From contig JAJFFB010000043.1 of the NCBI GenBank assembly GCA_021776925.1, forward strand, positions 1 through 38,629: 38,629 nt of DNA, in the 5' to 3' direction. Both the position numbers and the translations under genes were made by a program. Of this stretch, positions 16,553 to 25,962 are shown piece by piece (within the stretch, counting starts at the first letter, position 1; every line of letters begins with the position of its first letter). Below the pieces are notes generated by a model. It had not been told where the DNA came from. It saw only the letters and a list, made by a program, of their open reading frames with translations, and searched no databases. The stretch is from Planctomycetota bacterium (GTDB lineage Bacteria > Planctomycetota > UBA1135).

Positions 16553-17650
16553 ATGTCCAGAACAGTCCCTTTCCAACCCTGGCTGCGGCCACCCGCTTGG
16601 CTGCTGCTGAGCGCGCTCGCCGCCGCCTGCGGCGATGCCGATCCGGAGCCACCCTGGCCCGGCCTGGCTACCGGCGTCGGCGGCCTGCAGGTGGAACAGG
16701 CGCGCATCGAGCTGCCGACGGTGACCTTCGGCGAAGCCACCCACGGCGTCTATCGCCTGCACAATGCGGGCCAGGACGCGGTGATGATCACGCGCATCGG
16801 TCCGGCCAATTGTGATTGCACCGAGCTGACGCTGAAATTCCCTGAGCGGCCCGACGACGCCGGCCGCCACCTGCGCGGCCTGCCGGTCGAAATCATGGTG
16901 CAGCCGGGCGAGCGCGCCGAGATCGAGGTGACCTTCGACACCTCGCGCAACCGTCAGCCGGTATCGCGGAAGGTCGATTCCTTCGTTCTTGCCGTGGCCG
17001 ATACGCCCGGAATGGTGCTCGAATACGTAGTCGACGTGTGGACGCCCTTCTGGATGGAACCGTGGTCGCTGGACCTGGGCCAGATCGGCTCGCGACAGCG
17101 CGCCACCGCCTTCGCCTCGGTCAAGGGACACGACGATGAAAACTTCCAGCTTCTCGTCCCCAGCGAGGTCAACGGCTGGAGCGTTGAGGTCCATGAACTT
17201 GAAGGCGCCGCGGTATCCACCTTCAACGTGCAGGTGACCGCGCCGCCGGAACTGCCCTATGGCACCTTTTCGGAAGAGTTCAAGCTGCGCTCCGATCTGC
17301 CCGGATCTCCCGAGATGCAGTTCGTCCTGCGCGGCACCGTGGTCGAAGACGTCTACTGGTCTCCGCTGCGTTTGGTCTTCCGGCCCGACGGCAAAACGCG
17401 CAAGGCGGCGGTGTTGAAATCGCGCTCCGGGAACTTGCCCTTGCACCTGCTCGACCTCACCGTGGAGGGCCTGCCGGTTGGCTTCCTGCAGATCGAGGCG
17501 GAAACTGTGACCGAAGGAAAAGAGTTCCGGATCTGGGTGGATTTACTCGCCGTTCCGGACGAACGAAAAGAGGGAACGCTGGTGCTGCTCACCGATTATG
17601 TAGACCGGCCCCGCATTGAAATCCCGATCGTGCTGCTACCCCAGGTCTGA
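16553..17650 (+). CDS. DUF1573-domain lipoprotein
   Basis: 365 residues. The start is set by the strong SD and by the signal peptide it exposes: hydrophobic [11 protein letters not shown], with Cys26 as the probable lipidated residue. The segment [15 protein letters not shown]...[16 protein letters not shown] has the DUF1573 pattern, an immunoglobulin-like beta-sandwich with a conserved CxC. Further Ig-like strands follow in two modules (to about residue 240 and to the end). DUF1573 proteins are common in planctomycetes and Bacteroidetes; their function is unknown. The gene starts a three-gene operon: 10 bases separate it from the first sulfatase-like gene. Confidence 0.8.
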   Translation: MSRTVPFQPWLRPPAWLLLSALAAACGDADPEPPWPGLATGVGGLQVEQARIELPTVTFGEATHGVYRLHNAGQDAVMITRIGPANCDCTELTLKFPERPDDAGRHLRGLPVEIMVQPGERAEIEVTFDTSRNRQPVSRKVDSFVLAVADTPGMVLEYVVDVWTPFWMEPWSLDLGQIGSRQRATAFASVKGHDDENFQLLVPSEVNGWSVEVHELEGAAVSTFNVQVTAPPELPYGTFSEEFKLRSDLPGSPEMQFVLRGTVVEDVYWSPLRLVFRPDGKTRKAAVLKSRSGNLPLHLLDLTVEGLPVGFLQIEAETVTEGKEFRIWVDLLAVPDERKEGTLVLLTDYVDRPRIEIPIVLLPQV

Positions 17651-17660
17651 ACCCGATTCC

Positions 17661-19364
17661 ATGAGACCTCCCCGACCCCGCCGCCCCATCGGCTGGCCCC
17701 TGCTCGCGGTCCTGACCGCGATGTCCTGCTCCGGCGGCGACCCGGAAGTCACTGGCGCGCGCTACAACGTGCTGCTAGTGAGCATGGACTCGGTACGCCA
17801 GGACCGGCTCGGCTGTTATGGCCACACTCCGGAGTACGCGCCCAAACTCAAGGTCTCTCCCAACATCGACGCCCTGGCCGCCGAGGGCGTGGTCTTCGAT
17901 CAGGCGTGGGCCACGACTTCATGGACGCTGCCCTCGCACATGTCGATGCTTACCGGGCTGACGGACGCCACCCACGGCGTGGTCTCGGACTTCAACCGCC
18001 TCGATCCGCTGCGCCCGACGCTGGCGCAGATCCTGCAGGACCAGGGTTATCGCACCGGTGGCTATTACAGCGGCCCCTACCTGGATGCCAAGTATGGCTT
18101 CGCCAGCGGCTTCGACGATTATCAATCGGGCATGATGAGCGTCAAGGACATCCGTCGTCTGATGGATGAAGAGGATCAACGTCGTGCCTCGCTTGGCCAG
18201 CCGAAGATGGTAGATGAGGATCGCACTGAATTCCGCGATCACCTCTCGCACCGCGACATCACCTCGCCGGCGGTTACCGAGTTCGGACTTGAGTTTCTCG
18301 AGGCCAACCAGGGCACGCCCTTTTTCCTATTCCTGCACTATTTCGACGCCCACTACGACCACATCCCGGAGCAGGCCGAGGTCGGCCTTGACCGTCGTTT
18401 CGACCCGGACTACAGCGGCAGCTTCTCGCCCGACGACTGGTATTTCAATCCTGATGTGCGCGACATGCAGACCATGCAGCGGCGCATCAGCGAGCGCGAC
18501 CTGGGGCATATCAAGGCCATGTACGACGCCGAGATCCACTGGGTTGACCGCCACATCGGCCGCATCATCGAGCGCTTGAAGGAACTCGGCCTGTACGAGA
18601 ACACCGTCATCGCGGTGGTTTCCGACCACGGCGACGAATTCTTCGAGCACGGCAGCATCGGCCACCGCCGCACCCTGCACCCCGAGGTGCTGAAGGTGCC
18701 CCTGGTAATGCGCGCACCGGGTTTCGGCGGCGCCGCCGGTCTGCGCGTGGCCGGCACGGTGCGCCTCTATGACCTGCCTTCCAGTCTGGTCGACCTTGCC
18801 GGAGCCGGCGACATGCCTGCCAACGAAGGCCGCAGCTTGAAGCCCCTGTTGCTGCAACAGCCTGAGGAAAGCCCGCGCAGTGCGCTGGGCCATATCTCGG
18901 GTTTTCAACCTGTGCAGGGAGCGTCCGCTTCAAACCCTGCCTTTCTTTTCCAGGTCTTTGAGGTCTGGCGCGGGGACCGCTACAGCATCCTGCGAATTCT
19001 GCAGTCCGAGAAGCCATGGCTGGACGGTTCTGCAGAAGCTTCGCAGCTGAAGCAGGTATGGGCGACGGGACAGTATCCCTACGAGTTTTTCGATCGCAGC
19101 AGCGATCCTTTTGAACAACGCGGCCTTGACCCGGCCGGACCCGCCTTCAAGCAAGCTCTGGGTCAATACACAGAAGCCATGCGCCGACACCGTGGCTTCC
19201 GCCTGGGTCTCAATTCCTCGCCGATGGAAGCGCTGCGCCCGGGTGCGCACAGCCCCGAAGAGATTGCGCGCTTGATAGACATGGGCTATGTCGACGCGGA
19301 AAAACCCATGCTCCTGCCGCCTCGGATGGCACCCTTTCCAGAGCCCTTGCAGCCGCCGCAGTGA
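17661..19364 (+). CDS. Sulfatase-like hydrolase 1, probable lipoprotein (Thr at nucleophile site)
   Basis: 567 residues from ATG 17661. The N-terminus has arginines, a hydrophobic stretch and AMSC (Cys23), consistent with a lipoprotein. The alkaline phosphatase/sulfatase fold is shown by LVSMDSVRQDRLGCYG (first metal site), WTLPSHMSMLTGLTDATHGV (active-site loop) and VSDHGDEFFEHGSIGHRR (second metal site). Where true sulfatases have C/S-x-P-x-R, this has T-L-P-S-H with Thr89. It therefore cannot carry formylglycine and may be a phosphoesterase/phosphotransferase or a non-classical sulfatase; the substrate is unknown. The stop overlaps the start of a paralogue by 4 bases. Confidence 0.8.
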   Translation: MRPPRPRRPIGWPLLAVLTAMSCSGGDPEVTGARYNVLLVSMDSVRQDRLGCYGHTPEYAPKLKVSPNIDALAAEGVVFDQAWATTSWTLPSHMSMLTGLTDATHGVVSDFNRLDPLRPTLAQILQDQGYRTGGYYSGPYLDAKYGFASGFDDYQSGMMSVKDIRRLMDEEDQRRASLGQPKMVDEDRTEFRDHLSHRDITSPAVTEFGLEFLEANQGTPFFLFLHYFDAHYDHIPEQAEVGLDRRFDPDYSGSFSPDDWYFNPDVRDMQTMQRRISERDLGHIKAMYDAEIHWVDRHIGRIIERLKELGLYENTVIAVVSDHGDEFFEHGSIGHRRTLHPEVLKVPLVMRAPGFGGAAGLRVAGTVRLYDLPSSLVDLAGAGDMPANEGRSLKPLLLQQPEESPRSALGHISGFQPVQGASASNPAFLFQVFEVWRGDRYSILRILQSEKPWLDGSAEASQLKQVWATGQYPYEFFDRSSDPFEQRGLDPAGPAFKQALGQYTEAMRRHRGFRLGLNSSPMEALRPGAHSPEEIARLIDMGYVDAEKPMLLPPRMAPFPEPLQPPQ

Positions 19365-21058
19365 GCAAGCCTCCGCTTTCCGGCCGCCTGCTGAGGTTCC
19401 CTGGGGCGCTGCTGTTGTGCGCGGGCGGCGTGTTTTTCTGGAACTGCGGCGGCGAAGAAACTCCGGAGGCTGGACCTGCCGCGGACCGTCCCAACATCCT
19501 GTTGATCTCGATCGATTCGTGCCGCGCCGACCGCCTTGGCTTTCTCGGCCACCGTTCGCGTTTCGCCTTAGAGGTCCCGGTGAGCCCCGCCCTCGACGCA
19601 CTGGCCGCTGAGTCGGCGGTGTTCGACAACGCCTGGAGCTCTTCCTCCTGGACCCTGCCGGCGCACATGGCGCTGTTCACCGGCATGAGCGATCCGTCCC
19701 ACGGCGTCTTCCTCGAGGATTTCCGCCTCGATCCATTGCGCCAGACCCTGGCCGAGGTCTTGCAGCAAGAGGGCTACACCACCTATGGCGTCTATAGCGG
19801 GCCGCTGCTCGACCCGCGCCACGGTTTCGATCGCGGTTTCGACGAATGGTATTCGGCGATGATGCCACCCAGCGAGGTGGCCCAGGCCCTGGAGAACTGG
19901 GCCGCTCGCCGACGCGACCGCGGACTGCCCGAGCCCACCGCCGAAGAGGTACGCAAGATCCAGGCCAAGGTCGCGCACTGGGATCTGACATCGCCGCGGG
20001 TCACCGATGCCGCGCTCGAATTCCTTCATCAGCAGACCGCGTCGGAGGCGCCCTTCTTCCTCTTTCTGCACTTCTTCGACGTGCATTACGACTATGTGCC
20101 GGAACAGGGCGACGCGCAACTCGCCACCCTTTTCGACCCGGGCTATACCGGCACCCTCGACGGCACCGACTGGTATTCCAGTCCGGCGGTCAGAGAACGC
20201 GACAAGCGCATCCTTTCGGACCGTGACCTGCAACACGTTGAGGCGCTTTATGACGGCGAGATCCACTGGGTCGACCGCCACGTGGGCAGCGTGCTTCAGC
20301 GCCTGCAGCAGCTCGGTCTGGACCAGAACACCGTGATCGGGGTGGTCACCGACCACGGCGACGAATTCTTCGAACACGGTTCCATCGGCCACCGCCGCAC
20401 GCTGCACAGCGAGGTCGCGCGTACGGCCATGACTCTGAAGGTGCCGCAGCTGACCACTGGCGGCGCGACGCTGCACACCCCGGTGTCGCTGATCGACATG
20501 GCGCCCACCTTGCTCGAAGCGGTGGGACTGCCGTTGTGGGAGCAAGCGGAAGGGCGCAACCTGATGCCGGAGCTGCGCGGCGAAGCGGTGGCACCGGCGC
20601 AGCGTCACGGCGTGTTCAGCCACCTCTTTGTCGATTCGGAAAACGGGCCGCGCCTGTTCGAGTCGTGGCGCGACCTGCGCTTCAGCGTGATCCGGCCCTT
20701 CGCTGTCAACCCCCAGGTCACCGACGCGCTCGCCTTCCATCCCTTGCGCTTTCCTGACGGCGAGGCCTTCTACCTGGTTTATGATCGCCTCAGCGATCCG
20801 CTTGAACAGCGGCCGATCCCGCCGACCGAGGCTTTCTTCCAGCGCGCCGTCAGCCGCTTTGAACAGGATTTTTACCGCGCCAAGAAGGCCCGCGCGCAGC
20901 TGCCATGGTCGCCGATGGATCTACGCTACGCCAGTGAATTGAGCGATCGCCAGCGCGCCGTCCTCGAGGCGCTCGGTTATCAGGAAGGCCGCGGAGAGAC
21001 GCGTCAGGGCCGTGAACAGGCGCCGCCGCTGGCCCCCTTGCCCGACCCGCCTCACTGA
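19361..21058 (+). CDS. Sulfatase-like hydrolase 2, exported paralogue of the preceding gene
   Basis: 565 residues from GTG 19361, overlapping the previous stop (GTGA). It is a tandem duplicate of the preceding gene: LISIDSCRADRLGFLG, SSWTLPAHMALFTGMSDPSHGV (Thr98 at the nucleophile position, His in place of Arg), FFLFLHFFDVHYDYVPEQGD and VTDHGDEFFEHGSIGHRR all have counterparts there. The export signal ends near FFWNCGGEE, a poor but possible lipobox, with C29 as candidate. It differs from its neighbour after the second metal site and in its proline-rich end. It ends directly at a 29-base repeated element, facing tyrS. Confidence 0.8.
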   Translation: MSKPPLSGRLLRFPGALLLCAGGVFFWNCGGEETPEAGPAADRPNILLISIDSCRADRLGFLGHRSRFALEVPVSPALDALAAESAVFDNAWSSSSWTLPAHMALFTGMSDPSHGVFLEDFRLDPLRQTLAEVLQQEGYTTYGVYSGPLLDPRHGFDRGFDEWYSAMMPPSEVAQALENWAARRRDRGLPEPTAEEVRKIQAKVAHWDLTSPRVTDAALEFLHQQTASEAPFFLFLHFFDVHYDYVPEQGDAQLATLFDPGYTGTLDGTDWYSSPAVRERDKRILSDRDLQHVEALYDGEIHWVDRHVGSVLQRLQQLGLDQNTVIGVVTDHGDEFFEHGSIGHRRTLHSEVARTAMTLKVPQLTTGGATLHTPVSLIDMAPTLLEAVGLPLWEQAEGRNLMPELRGEAVAPAQRHGVFSHLFVDSENGPRLFESWRDLRFSVIRPFAVNPQVTDALAFHPLRFPDGEAFYLVYDRLSDPLEQRPIPPTEAFFQRAVSRFEQDFYRAKKARAQLPWSPMDLRYASELSDRQRAVLEALGYQEGRGETRQGREQAPPLAPLPDPPH

Positions 21059-21087
21059 CCGTGGACCAAGTCATTCCGCCCCACGGC
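21059..21087 (+). repeat. 29-base dispersed element, copy 1
   Basis: Begins at the base after the sulfatase 2 stop. It differs at one position from copy 2 at 34771-34799. Core: CCGTGGAC[C/A]AAG, TCATTCCGCC, CCACGGC. CCGTGG and CCACGG at its ends are inverted, so it can fold. Confidence 0.75.
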
Positions 21088-21104
21088 AGCGTCTTTGTCC
21101 ACGG
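21059..21104. terminator. Hairpin filling the sulfatase 2/tyrS convergent spacer
   Basis: CCGTGGACCAAG (21059-21070) pairs with CTTTGTCCACGG (21093-21104) over 12 bp with one mismatch. An inner CCACGG at 21081-21086 offers an alternative shorter stem. It separates two converging genes with only 50 bases between their stops, so a two-way terminator is the simplest reading. There is no long T-run. Confidence 0.5.
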
Positions 21105-21108
21105 CCAG

Positions 21109-22314
21109 CTAAGCAGGACGGACGCGGGCGAAGCGGCGCTTGCCGACCTGCACCAGGACCGCATTACCGTGACCGACCTCGACCTGCTGGGCGACGTCGG
21201 CGACCACCGTGCCGTCGAGGCGTACGCCGCCGCCCTTGATCAGCCGGCGCGCCTCGCTGGTCGAGTTGCACAGCCCGGCCTGATGCAGCAGGTTGGGCAG
21301 CGGGTAGTTCCCGGCGGCGATTTCTACCGCAGGAATGTCGCTGGGCAGTTCCTTCTTCTTGAAGCGGCGCACGAATTCGGCGGCGGCGTGGTCGGCGGCC
21401 TCCTGGTCGTGGATCCAGCGGCACAATTCCCACGCCAGGCGGCCCTTGGCCTCGCGCGGGTGCCCGGCCAGCAAGGCCGCAGCCTCTTCTTCGCCAATGT
21501 CGGTGGCCAGGCGGAACCAGTCGGCCATGCCCTCGTCGGACAAGCTCATCACCTTGCCGTAGACCTGTTCGGCAGCATCGGTCAGGGCGACATGATTGCC
21601 GTAGGTCTTGGACATCTTGCGCCCATCGGTGCCGAGCAGCAGCGGCGTGGTCAGGCACACTTGGGCCCGCTGGCCTTCGCGCTCCTGGAGCAGCCGCCCC
21701 ATGTGCAGATTGAACAACTGATCGTTGCCGCCGATCTCGACGTCGGCGCGCACTTCGACCGAGTCCCAGCCCTGCATGACCGGGTAGGCCATCTCGTGTA
21801 GATGGATCGGCAGACGCTGTTCGATGCGTTTTTGGAAGTCGTCGCGCTCGAGCATGCGCGCAATCGTCGCGCGGGAAAGCAGGCGCAAGGCGCCGAAGAA
21901 GCCCATCGGCGTGAACCACTCGCTGTTGCGGCGCACCTCGCAGCGCCCGGGCGCGAGGTCGAGCACCTTGCCGATCTGTTCAAGATAAGTGGCCGCGTTG
22001 TGCTCGACCTGTTCCTCGGTGAGCGCCGGGCGCTGTTCGTTGCGCCCGGTCGGATCGCCCAGACGGGCGGTGGCGTCGCCGAGGATCAGGACCGGCAGAT
22101 GACCGAGGTCCTGGAACAGCCGCAGGACCCGGATCGGCACCGCGTGGCCGACGTGCACGTCGGTAAAGGTCGGATCGATACCAAATTTGACGCGCAGCGG
22201 CTGGCGCTCGTCGGCAGCGCTGTGCAGACGCTTGCCGAGTTCAGTTTCGGTCACGATCTCGCTGGCGAAACGGCGCAGCCGTGCCAGCGCCTGGTCCGGG
22301 TCGGTGTCAGTCAC
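21109..22314 (-). CDS. tyrS: Tyrosyl-tRNA synthetase
   Basis: 401 residues. Class I signature motifs are HVGH (in DPTFTDVHVGHAVP) and KMSKT (in GTDGRKMSKTYGN), with the tyrosine-site segment EIGGNDQLFNLHMGR between them. The exact HVGH/KMSKT form and the lack of the HIGH/KFGKT form suggest the TyrZ-like subgroup. The C-terminal 60 residues form an S4 RNA-binding domain (SEARRLIKGGGVRLDGTVV). The start overlaps the end of the preceding exported-protein gene by 8 bases. It is the last gene of the minus-strand block that starts at speB. Confidence 0.95.
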   Translation of the reverse strand: MTDTDPDQALARLRRFASEIVTETELGKRLHSAADERQPLRVKFGIDPTFTDVHVGHAVPIRVLRLFQDLGHLPVLILGDATARLGDPTGRNEQRPALTEEQVEHNAATYLEQIGKVLDLAPGRCEVRRNSEWFTPMGFFGALRLLSRATIARMLERDDFQKRIEQRLPIHLHEMAYPVMQGWDSVEVRADVEIGGNDQLFNLHMGRLLQEREGQRAQVCLTTPLLLGTDGRKMSKTYGNHVALTDAAEQVYGKVMSLSDEGMADWFRLATDIGEEEAAALLAGHPREAKGRLAWELCRWIHDQEAADHAAAEFVRRFKKKELPSDIPAVEIAAGNYPLPNLLHQAGLCNSTSEARRLIKGGGVRLDGTVVADVAQQVEVGHGNAVLVQVGKRRFARVRPA

Positions 22315-23224
22315 GGAGGCCCATTGTGCGTTCTTCCCACCACCTCTTCCACATCACCGGGTTCTCTCCATAATCGCGCCCGGTGATGAACCGCAGGGCT
22401 GCCATCAGCGTGTCCATGCGGCGCACGTTGGGCACTTGTTCCAGGCCACGCACCAGCAGGCCGACGGCCTCTACGTGCTGCTGCCGCGTCAGGCTCGCCG
22501 CCGCGACCAGCACGTGGCGGTCCAGATCGGTTTGTGGCAGGGTGATCAGCCGGCGCAGCGAACCAAGCGGATCCTTGGCCAGGGGTTCCCAGTTGCCGGG
22601 GAAGACCTGATACTGGGTCGGCTGGAAAAGGATCGCGTTCACCGGATAGGCGGCATCGTCGATTTCGAGACCGTCACAGCGCAAGGTCGCCGCGATCTCG
22701 ATGCGGCGCAGAGATTCGTTCGGCCCAGCGGCGGGCACTGGAAATACCAGGGTTTGGCTGAGCCGCTCGCCAACCCCCAGATGGACGCCGCTGTTGAGCA
22801 CCGCGACGTGCCGCTCGCGCAGGACTTCAACCGCACCGAAGGCCAGCCAGCGCTCCATGCGCAAATCGACCTGCACCAGAAAGCCCTGCTGCGGCTCGCG
22901 CAGGCTGAACTCGCGGCCAAAGGGGTTGTCCATGCGCAGTTCGACTTCGGCTTCACTGCCGAAAATCACGTGCGTCGAGGCGCTCACCAGGCGACTGGCC
23001 TCGGACAGGCGTTGGCCGAGCAGGCGCGCGCGCAAGACCTTCATCCCGGCGTTGGTGGACGCGTCCAGCCCCGCCTCTTGCGGTGGCGCGGCCACCTGCG
23101 GCTCTTGATCTGAGGGCGCCAGCGCGGAGCAGCACGGCAGGCCGAAGAGCAGCAGCGCGGACAAGAAACCGCCCCGGGGCAGAAACCCCAGGGCGGTTGC
23201 ATGACCTGTGCAGGTCGTGGCCAT
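22307..23224 (-). CDS. Exported protein of unknown function
   Basis: 305 residues. The N-terminus has a hydrophobic segment (FLSALLLFGLPCCSALAPS) that fits a signal peptide, possibly a lipoprotein with one of the two cysteines as anchor. The middle (about 60-200) is beta-rich with DNPFGREFSL and LRRIEIAATLRCDGLEI. The end is helical and finishes with FITGRDYGENPVMWKRWWEE, a tryptophan-rich ending I have in mind from planctomycete exported proteins but cannot tie to a named family. It lies 9 bases after rpsA and overlaps tyrS by 8 bases, so it is translated between two core translation genes; a role linked to them is not implied. Confidence 0.65.
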   Translation of the reverse strand: MATTCTGHATALGFLPRGGFLSALLLFGLPCCSALAPSDQEPQVAAPPQEAGLDASTNAGMKVLRARLLGQRLSEASRLVSASTHVIFGSEAEVELRMDNPFGREFSLREPQQGFLVQVDLRMERWLAFGAVEVLRERHVAVLNSGVHLGVGERLSQTLVFPVPAAGPNESLRRIEIAATLRCDGLEIDDAAYPVNAILFQPTQYQVFPGNWEPLAKDPLGSLRRLITLPQTDLDRHVLVAAASLTRQQHVEAVGLLVRGLEQVPNVRRMDTLMAALRFITGRDYGENPVMWKRWWEERTMGLRD

Positions 23225-23233
23225 GAGCCCAGC

Positions 23234-25186
23234 CTACTCGGTCTTGGTCTCGCTGTCAGCCTCGGGTGCAGGCTCAGCAACGGCTTCGGGCTCGGGGGCA
23301 GCTTCAGCAACGGCTTCGGGCTTGGCGTCGGCTGCAGCTTCCGCAGCAGGCTCGGCGGCAGCTTCGACTTCGGCCTTGGTCTCGGCGGCAGGCTCACTGT
23401 CGGAATCGACCGCTTCTGCGCCCTCTGCATTCTCACCTTCCACCTCGGCTTCGTCCTCGCCTTCGGCCTTGGCCTTGCGCGCGGCTTTCTTGGCCGCCTT
23501 CTTGGCCTGCGCCTCTTCCCACTTGGTGCGCACTTCGTCGTTCTCTTCGAAGTCGGCGTGGATGAAGGACAGTCCGATGCGCTCTTCACCGCAGTCGACC
23601 CGCACCACCCGCACCTCGACCTTGAGGCCGGGGATGCAGTGCTTCTCGGGCTGGCTCTGCCAGTTGTCGGGCACCGTGGAGAAGTGCATGAAGGCTTCGA
23701 GGTCTTCTTCGAGTTGAATGAAGCAACCCGCCGAAATGGCCTTGGTGACCTGTCCCGCGATCATGTCGCCGACGTGGTAGTTCGCCGGGATGTAATCTTC
23801 CCACGGGTTCTTGGTCAGCTGCTTCATGCCCAGCGAGATGCGCTGCTTCTCGCGGTCGACCGCGAGCACCACGCACTGGATGCGGTCGCCCTTGCGCACC
23901 ACCTCGGAGGGATGCTGGACCTTGCGCGTCCAGTGGAAGTCGGTGTTGTGCAGCAGGCCGTCGATGCCTTCTTCGATCTCGACGAAGGCGCCGTAGCTGG
24001 CCAGGTTCTTGACCGTGGCTTCGATGACGGTGCCGGGCGCGTACTGCTCGGCGATGTCGTTCCACGGGTTGCCCTCGACCTCGCGGATCGACAGCGACAT
24101 TTCCTGTTTCTCGTTGTCGATCTCCTTGACGAAAATGTCGACTTCCTGGCCGCGCTCGTACTCGGCCTCGGGATTGAGGTTCTGACGTGCCCACGAAATC
24201 TCGGTGACGTGGACCAGACCCTCGACTCCGGGCTCGAGTTCGACGAACAGGCCGTAAGGCACGATGTTGGCGATCTTGCCCTTGTGCACGGTGCCCGCCG
24301 GGTAGCGCGCTTCGATCTTCTCCCACGGGTCTTCGCCGAGAGCCTTGAGCGACAGCGCAACGCGGTTGCGGTCGCGATCGACCTTCATGACCATGACCTC
24401 GATCTTGTCGCCGATGCGCACCATCTCGCGCGGGTGCTTGATGCGACCGAAGGTCATATCGGTGATGTGCAGCAGGCCGTCCATGCCGCCGAGGTCGACG
24501 AAGGCGCCGAAGTCGGCGATGTTCTTGACCTCGCCGGTGCGCACCTGGCCTTCTTCGATTTCGGCCAGCAGGCTGGAACGCTTCTCGGCGCGCTCTTCTT
24601 CGAGCAGCTGACGGCGCGAAACGACGATGTTCTTGCGCTCGAGGTCGATCTTGACGATCTTGGCGCGCACGTGCTCGCCGATGAAGTCGGCCGGCTCGGG
24701 GGTGCGCCGCAGGTCGATCTGCGAAGCGGGCATGAAGACCATGACGCCGTCGACGTCGATCAGCAGGCCGCCCTTGATCTTCTTCTTGACCTCGCCTTCG
24801 ATGATGTCGTCGACTTCATAGACGCCGATGACCTTGGCCCAGGCGCGCTCGCGGTCGGCCTCGCGCTTGGACACCACCGGAACGCTGGTGGCACGGTCGT
24901 CGCCCCGGTAGTAGACCTCGAACTGGTCACCGGGCGACGGCATGTTGTCTTCGAACTCGTCGAAGGGAATCGGTGCTTCGGCCTTGCCGCCGATGTCGAC
25001 CAGCACGCGCTGGCGTTTTTCATCGAGCGACAACACAGTGGCGGGAACGATCTGATTGCGTTCGACGTCGCCGGTGTGTTCACCGATCTCCTGGATGACT
25101 TCCTCGCTGCCGAGGACTTTCAGGAGTTCTTGTTCGAGGGCCGCGTCGTCAATATCGAAGCGGCGGATGGTTTGTCTGGATGCCAT
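23234..25186 (-). CDS. rpsA: Ribosomal protein bS1
   Basis: 650 residues. Six S1 (OB-fold) domains can be traced, for example GEVKNIADFGAFVDLGGMDG, GKIANIVPYGLFVELEPG, ATVKNLASYGAFVEIEEG and GQVTKAISAGCFIQLEED, with linkers such as HPREMVRIGDKIEVMVMKVD. S1 delivers mRNA to the 30S subunit, which matters in a genome where many starts lack a clear SD. A lysine-rich segment (KKAAKKAARKAKAEG) is followed by an acidic Glu/Ala/Pro-rich tail of about 100 residues that is longer than in E. coli S1. cmk lies 39 bases upstream, a widespread cmk-rpsA pairing. Confidence 0.95.
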   Translation of the reverse strand: MASRQTIRRFDIDDAALEQELLKVLGSEEVIQEIGEHTGDVERNQIVPATVLSLDEKRQRVLVDIGGKAEAPIPFDEFEDNMPSPGDQFEVYYRGDDRATSVPVVSKREADRERAWAKVIGVYEVDDIIEGEVKKKIKGGLLIDVDGVMVFMPASQIDLRRTPEPADFIGEHVRAKIVKIDLERKNIVVSRRQLLEEERAEKRSSLLAEIEEGQVRTGEVKNIADFGAFVDLGGMDGLLHITDMTFGRIKHPREMVRIGDKIEVMVMKVDRDRNRVALSLKALGEDPWEKIEARYPAGTVHKGKIANIVPYGLFVELEPGVEGLVHVTEISWARQNLNPEAEYERGQEVDIFVKEIDNEKQEMSLSIREVEGNPWNDIAEQYAPGTVIEATVKNLASYGAFVEIEEGIDGLLHNTDFHWTRKVQHPSEVVRKGDRIQCVVLAVDREKQRISLGMKQLTKNPWEDYIPANYHVGDMIAGQVTKAISAGCFIQLEEDLEAFMHFSTVPDNWQSQPEKHCIPGLKVEVRVVRVDCGEERIGLSFIHADFEENDEVRTKWEEAQAKKAAKKAARKAKAEGEDEAEVEGENAEGAEAVDSDSEPAAETKAEVEAAAEPAAEAAADAKPEAVAEAAPEPEAVAEPAPEADSETKTE

Positions 25187-25225
25187 GATGGCGGATTGTG
25201 GTCCGGTGGAATGTCGGCCAGAGGC

Positions 25226-25927
25226 TCAGGGTGATTGAGTCCCGAGGGACTTCACCCAATCAAGAAGACGCCGGATCGCTTCTTCGACGGAGGGTTTCTC
25301 ATTGTCCAGCACCCGATCACCTTGGTGCGCGCGCGGAGCCGCGGCCCCGCGTTCGCTTTCGCGTTGATCGCGTTCGCGCAAACCGGCCAGAACGTCGGCA
25401 AAGGCGCGTTCCTGCCCGATGGCCAGAGCCTGCTGATGACGCCGACGGGCCCGCTCTTCGAGCGAGACATCGACGAAAACCTTGAGGCTGGCCTCGGGGT
25501 AGATGACGCTGCCGGCGTCGCGGCCGTCCGCGACCAGGCCTGGGTGCTGCGCCGAGTTGCGCAGCGAACGCAGGCGCTGATTCAGGGCTTGGCGTACGCT
25601 GGGGTGGTCGGCCACGTCTGAGACCGCAGCATCGATGCGTGCGGTCCTCAGTTCGGCACCGAGGGCACGGCCGTCAAGGCAAACCGTACCGTCGGCCTGG
25701 CCGGCCAGGTCGAGCTGGGAAAGAACGGAAAGGACGGAATCCGCGTTGCGCGGATCTTCCTCGGCTTCAAGCACTGCAAAGGTCAGGGCGCGGTACCAGG
25801 CGCCGCTGTCGACGAAGGTCCAGCCCAATGCTGCGGCCAGGCGTCTGGCCAAGGTGCTTTTTCCAGAGCCAGAAAGGCCGTCGAGAGTGACGACCCGCGC
25901 CCTGGGAGATGGGTCTTCGCCGGGCAT
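25226..25927 (-). CDS. cmk: Cytidylate kinase
   Basis: 233 residues from ATG 25927. It phosphorylates CMP and dCMP. The P-loop LDGLSGSGKSTLARRLA is followed by VDSGAWYRALTFAVLE (CMP-binding DTGAMYR equivalent, here DSGAWYR) and by VADGRDAGSVIYPEASLKVFV, matching the GRDIGTVVFPDA motif. The lid region is RARRRHQQAL and LRERDQRESER. An upstream open extension overlaps lpxH and is rejected. It sits between lpxH and rpsA in the same direction. Confidence 0.94.
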   Translation of the reverse strand: MPGEDPSPRARVVTLDGLSGSGKSTLARRLAAALGWTFVDSGAWYRALTFAVLEAEEDPRNADSVLSVLSQLDLAGQADGTVCLDGRALGAELRTARIDAAVSDVADHPSVRQALNQRLRSLRNSAQHPGLVADGRDAGSVIYPEASLKVFVDVSLEERARRRHQQALAIGQERAFADVLAGLRERDQRESERGAAAPRAHQGDRVLDNEKPSVEEAIRRLLDWVKSLGTQSP

Positions 25928-25962
25928 GAAGCTGGAACATTCTAGGGATCGGCGCGCTGGGG

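Noticed and set aside
23201-25234. Open frame of 677 codons on the plus strand, antisense to rpsA
   Set aside because: It mirrors a highly biased GC-rich gene; the S1 repeats on the minus strand are unmistakable and the antisense product is a low-complexity shadow.
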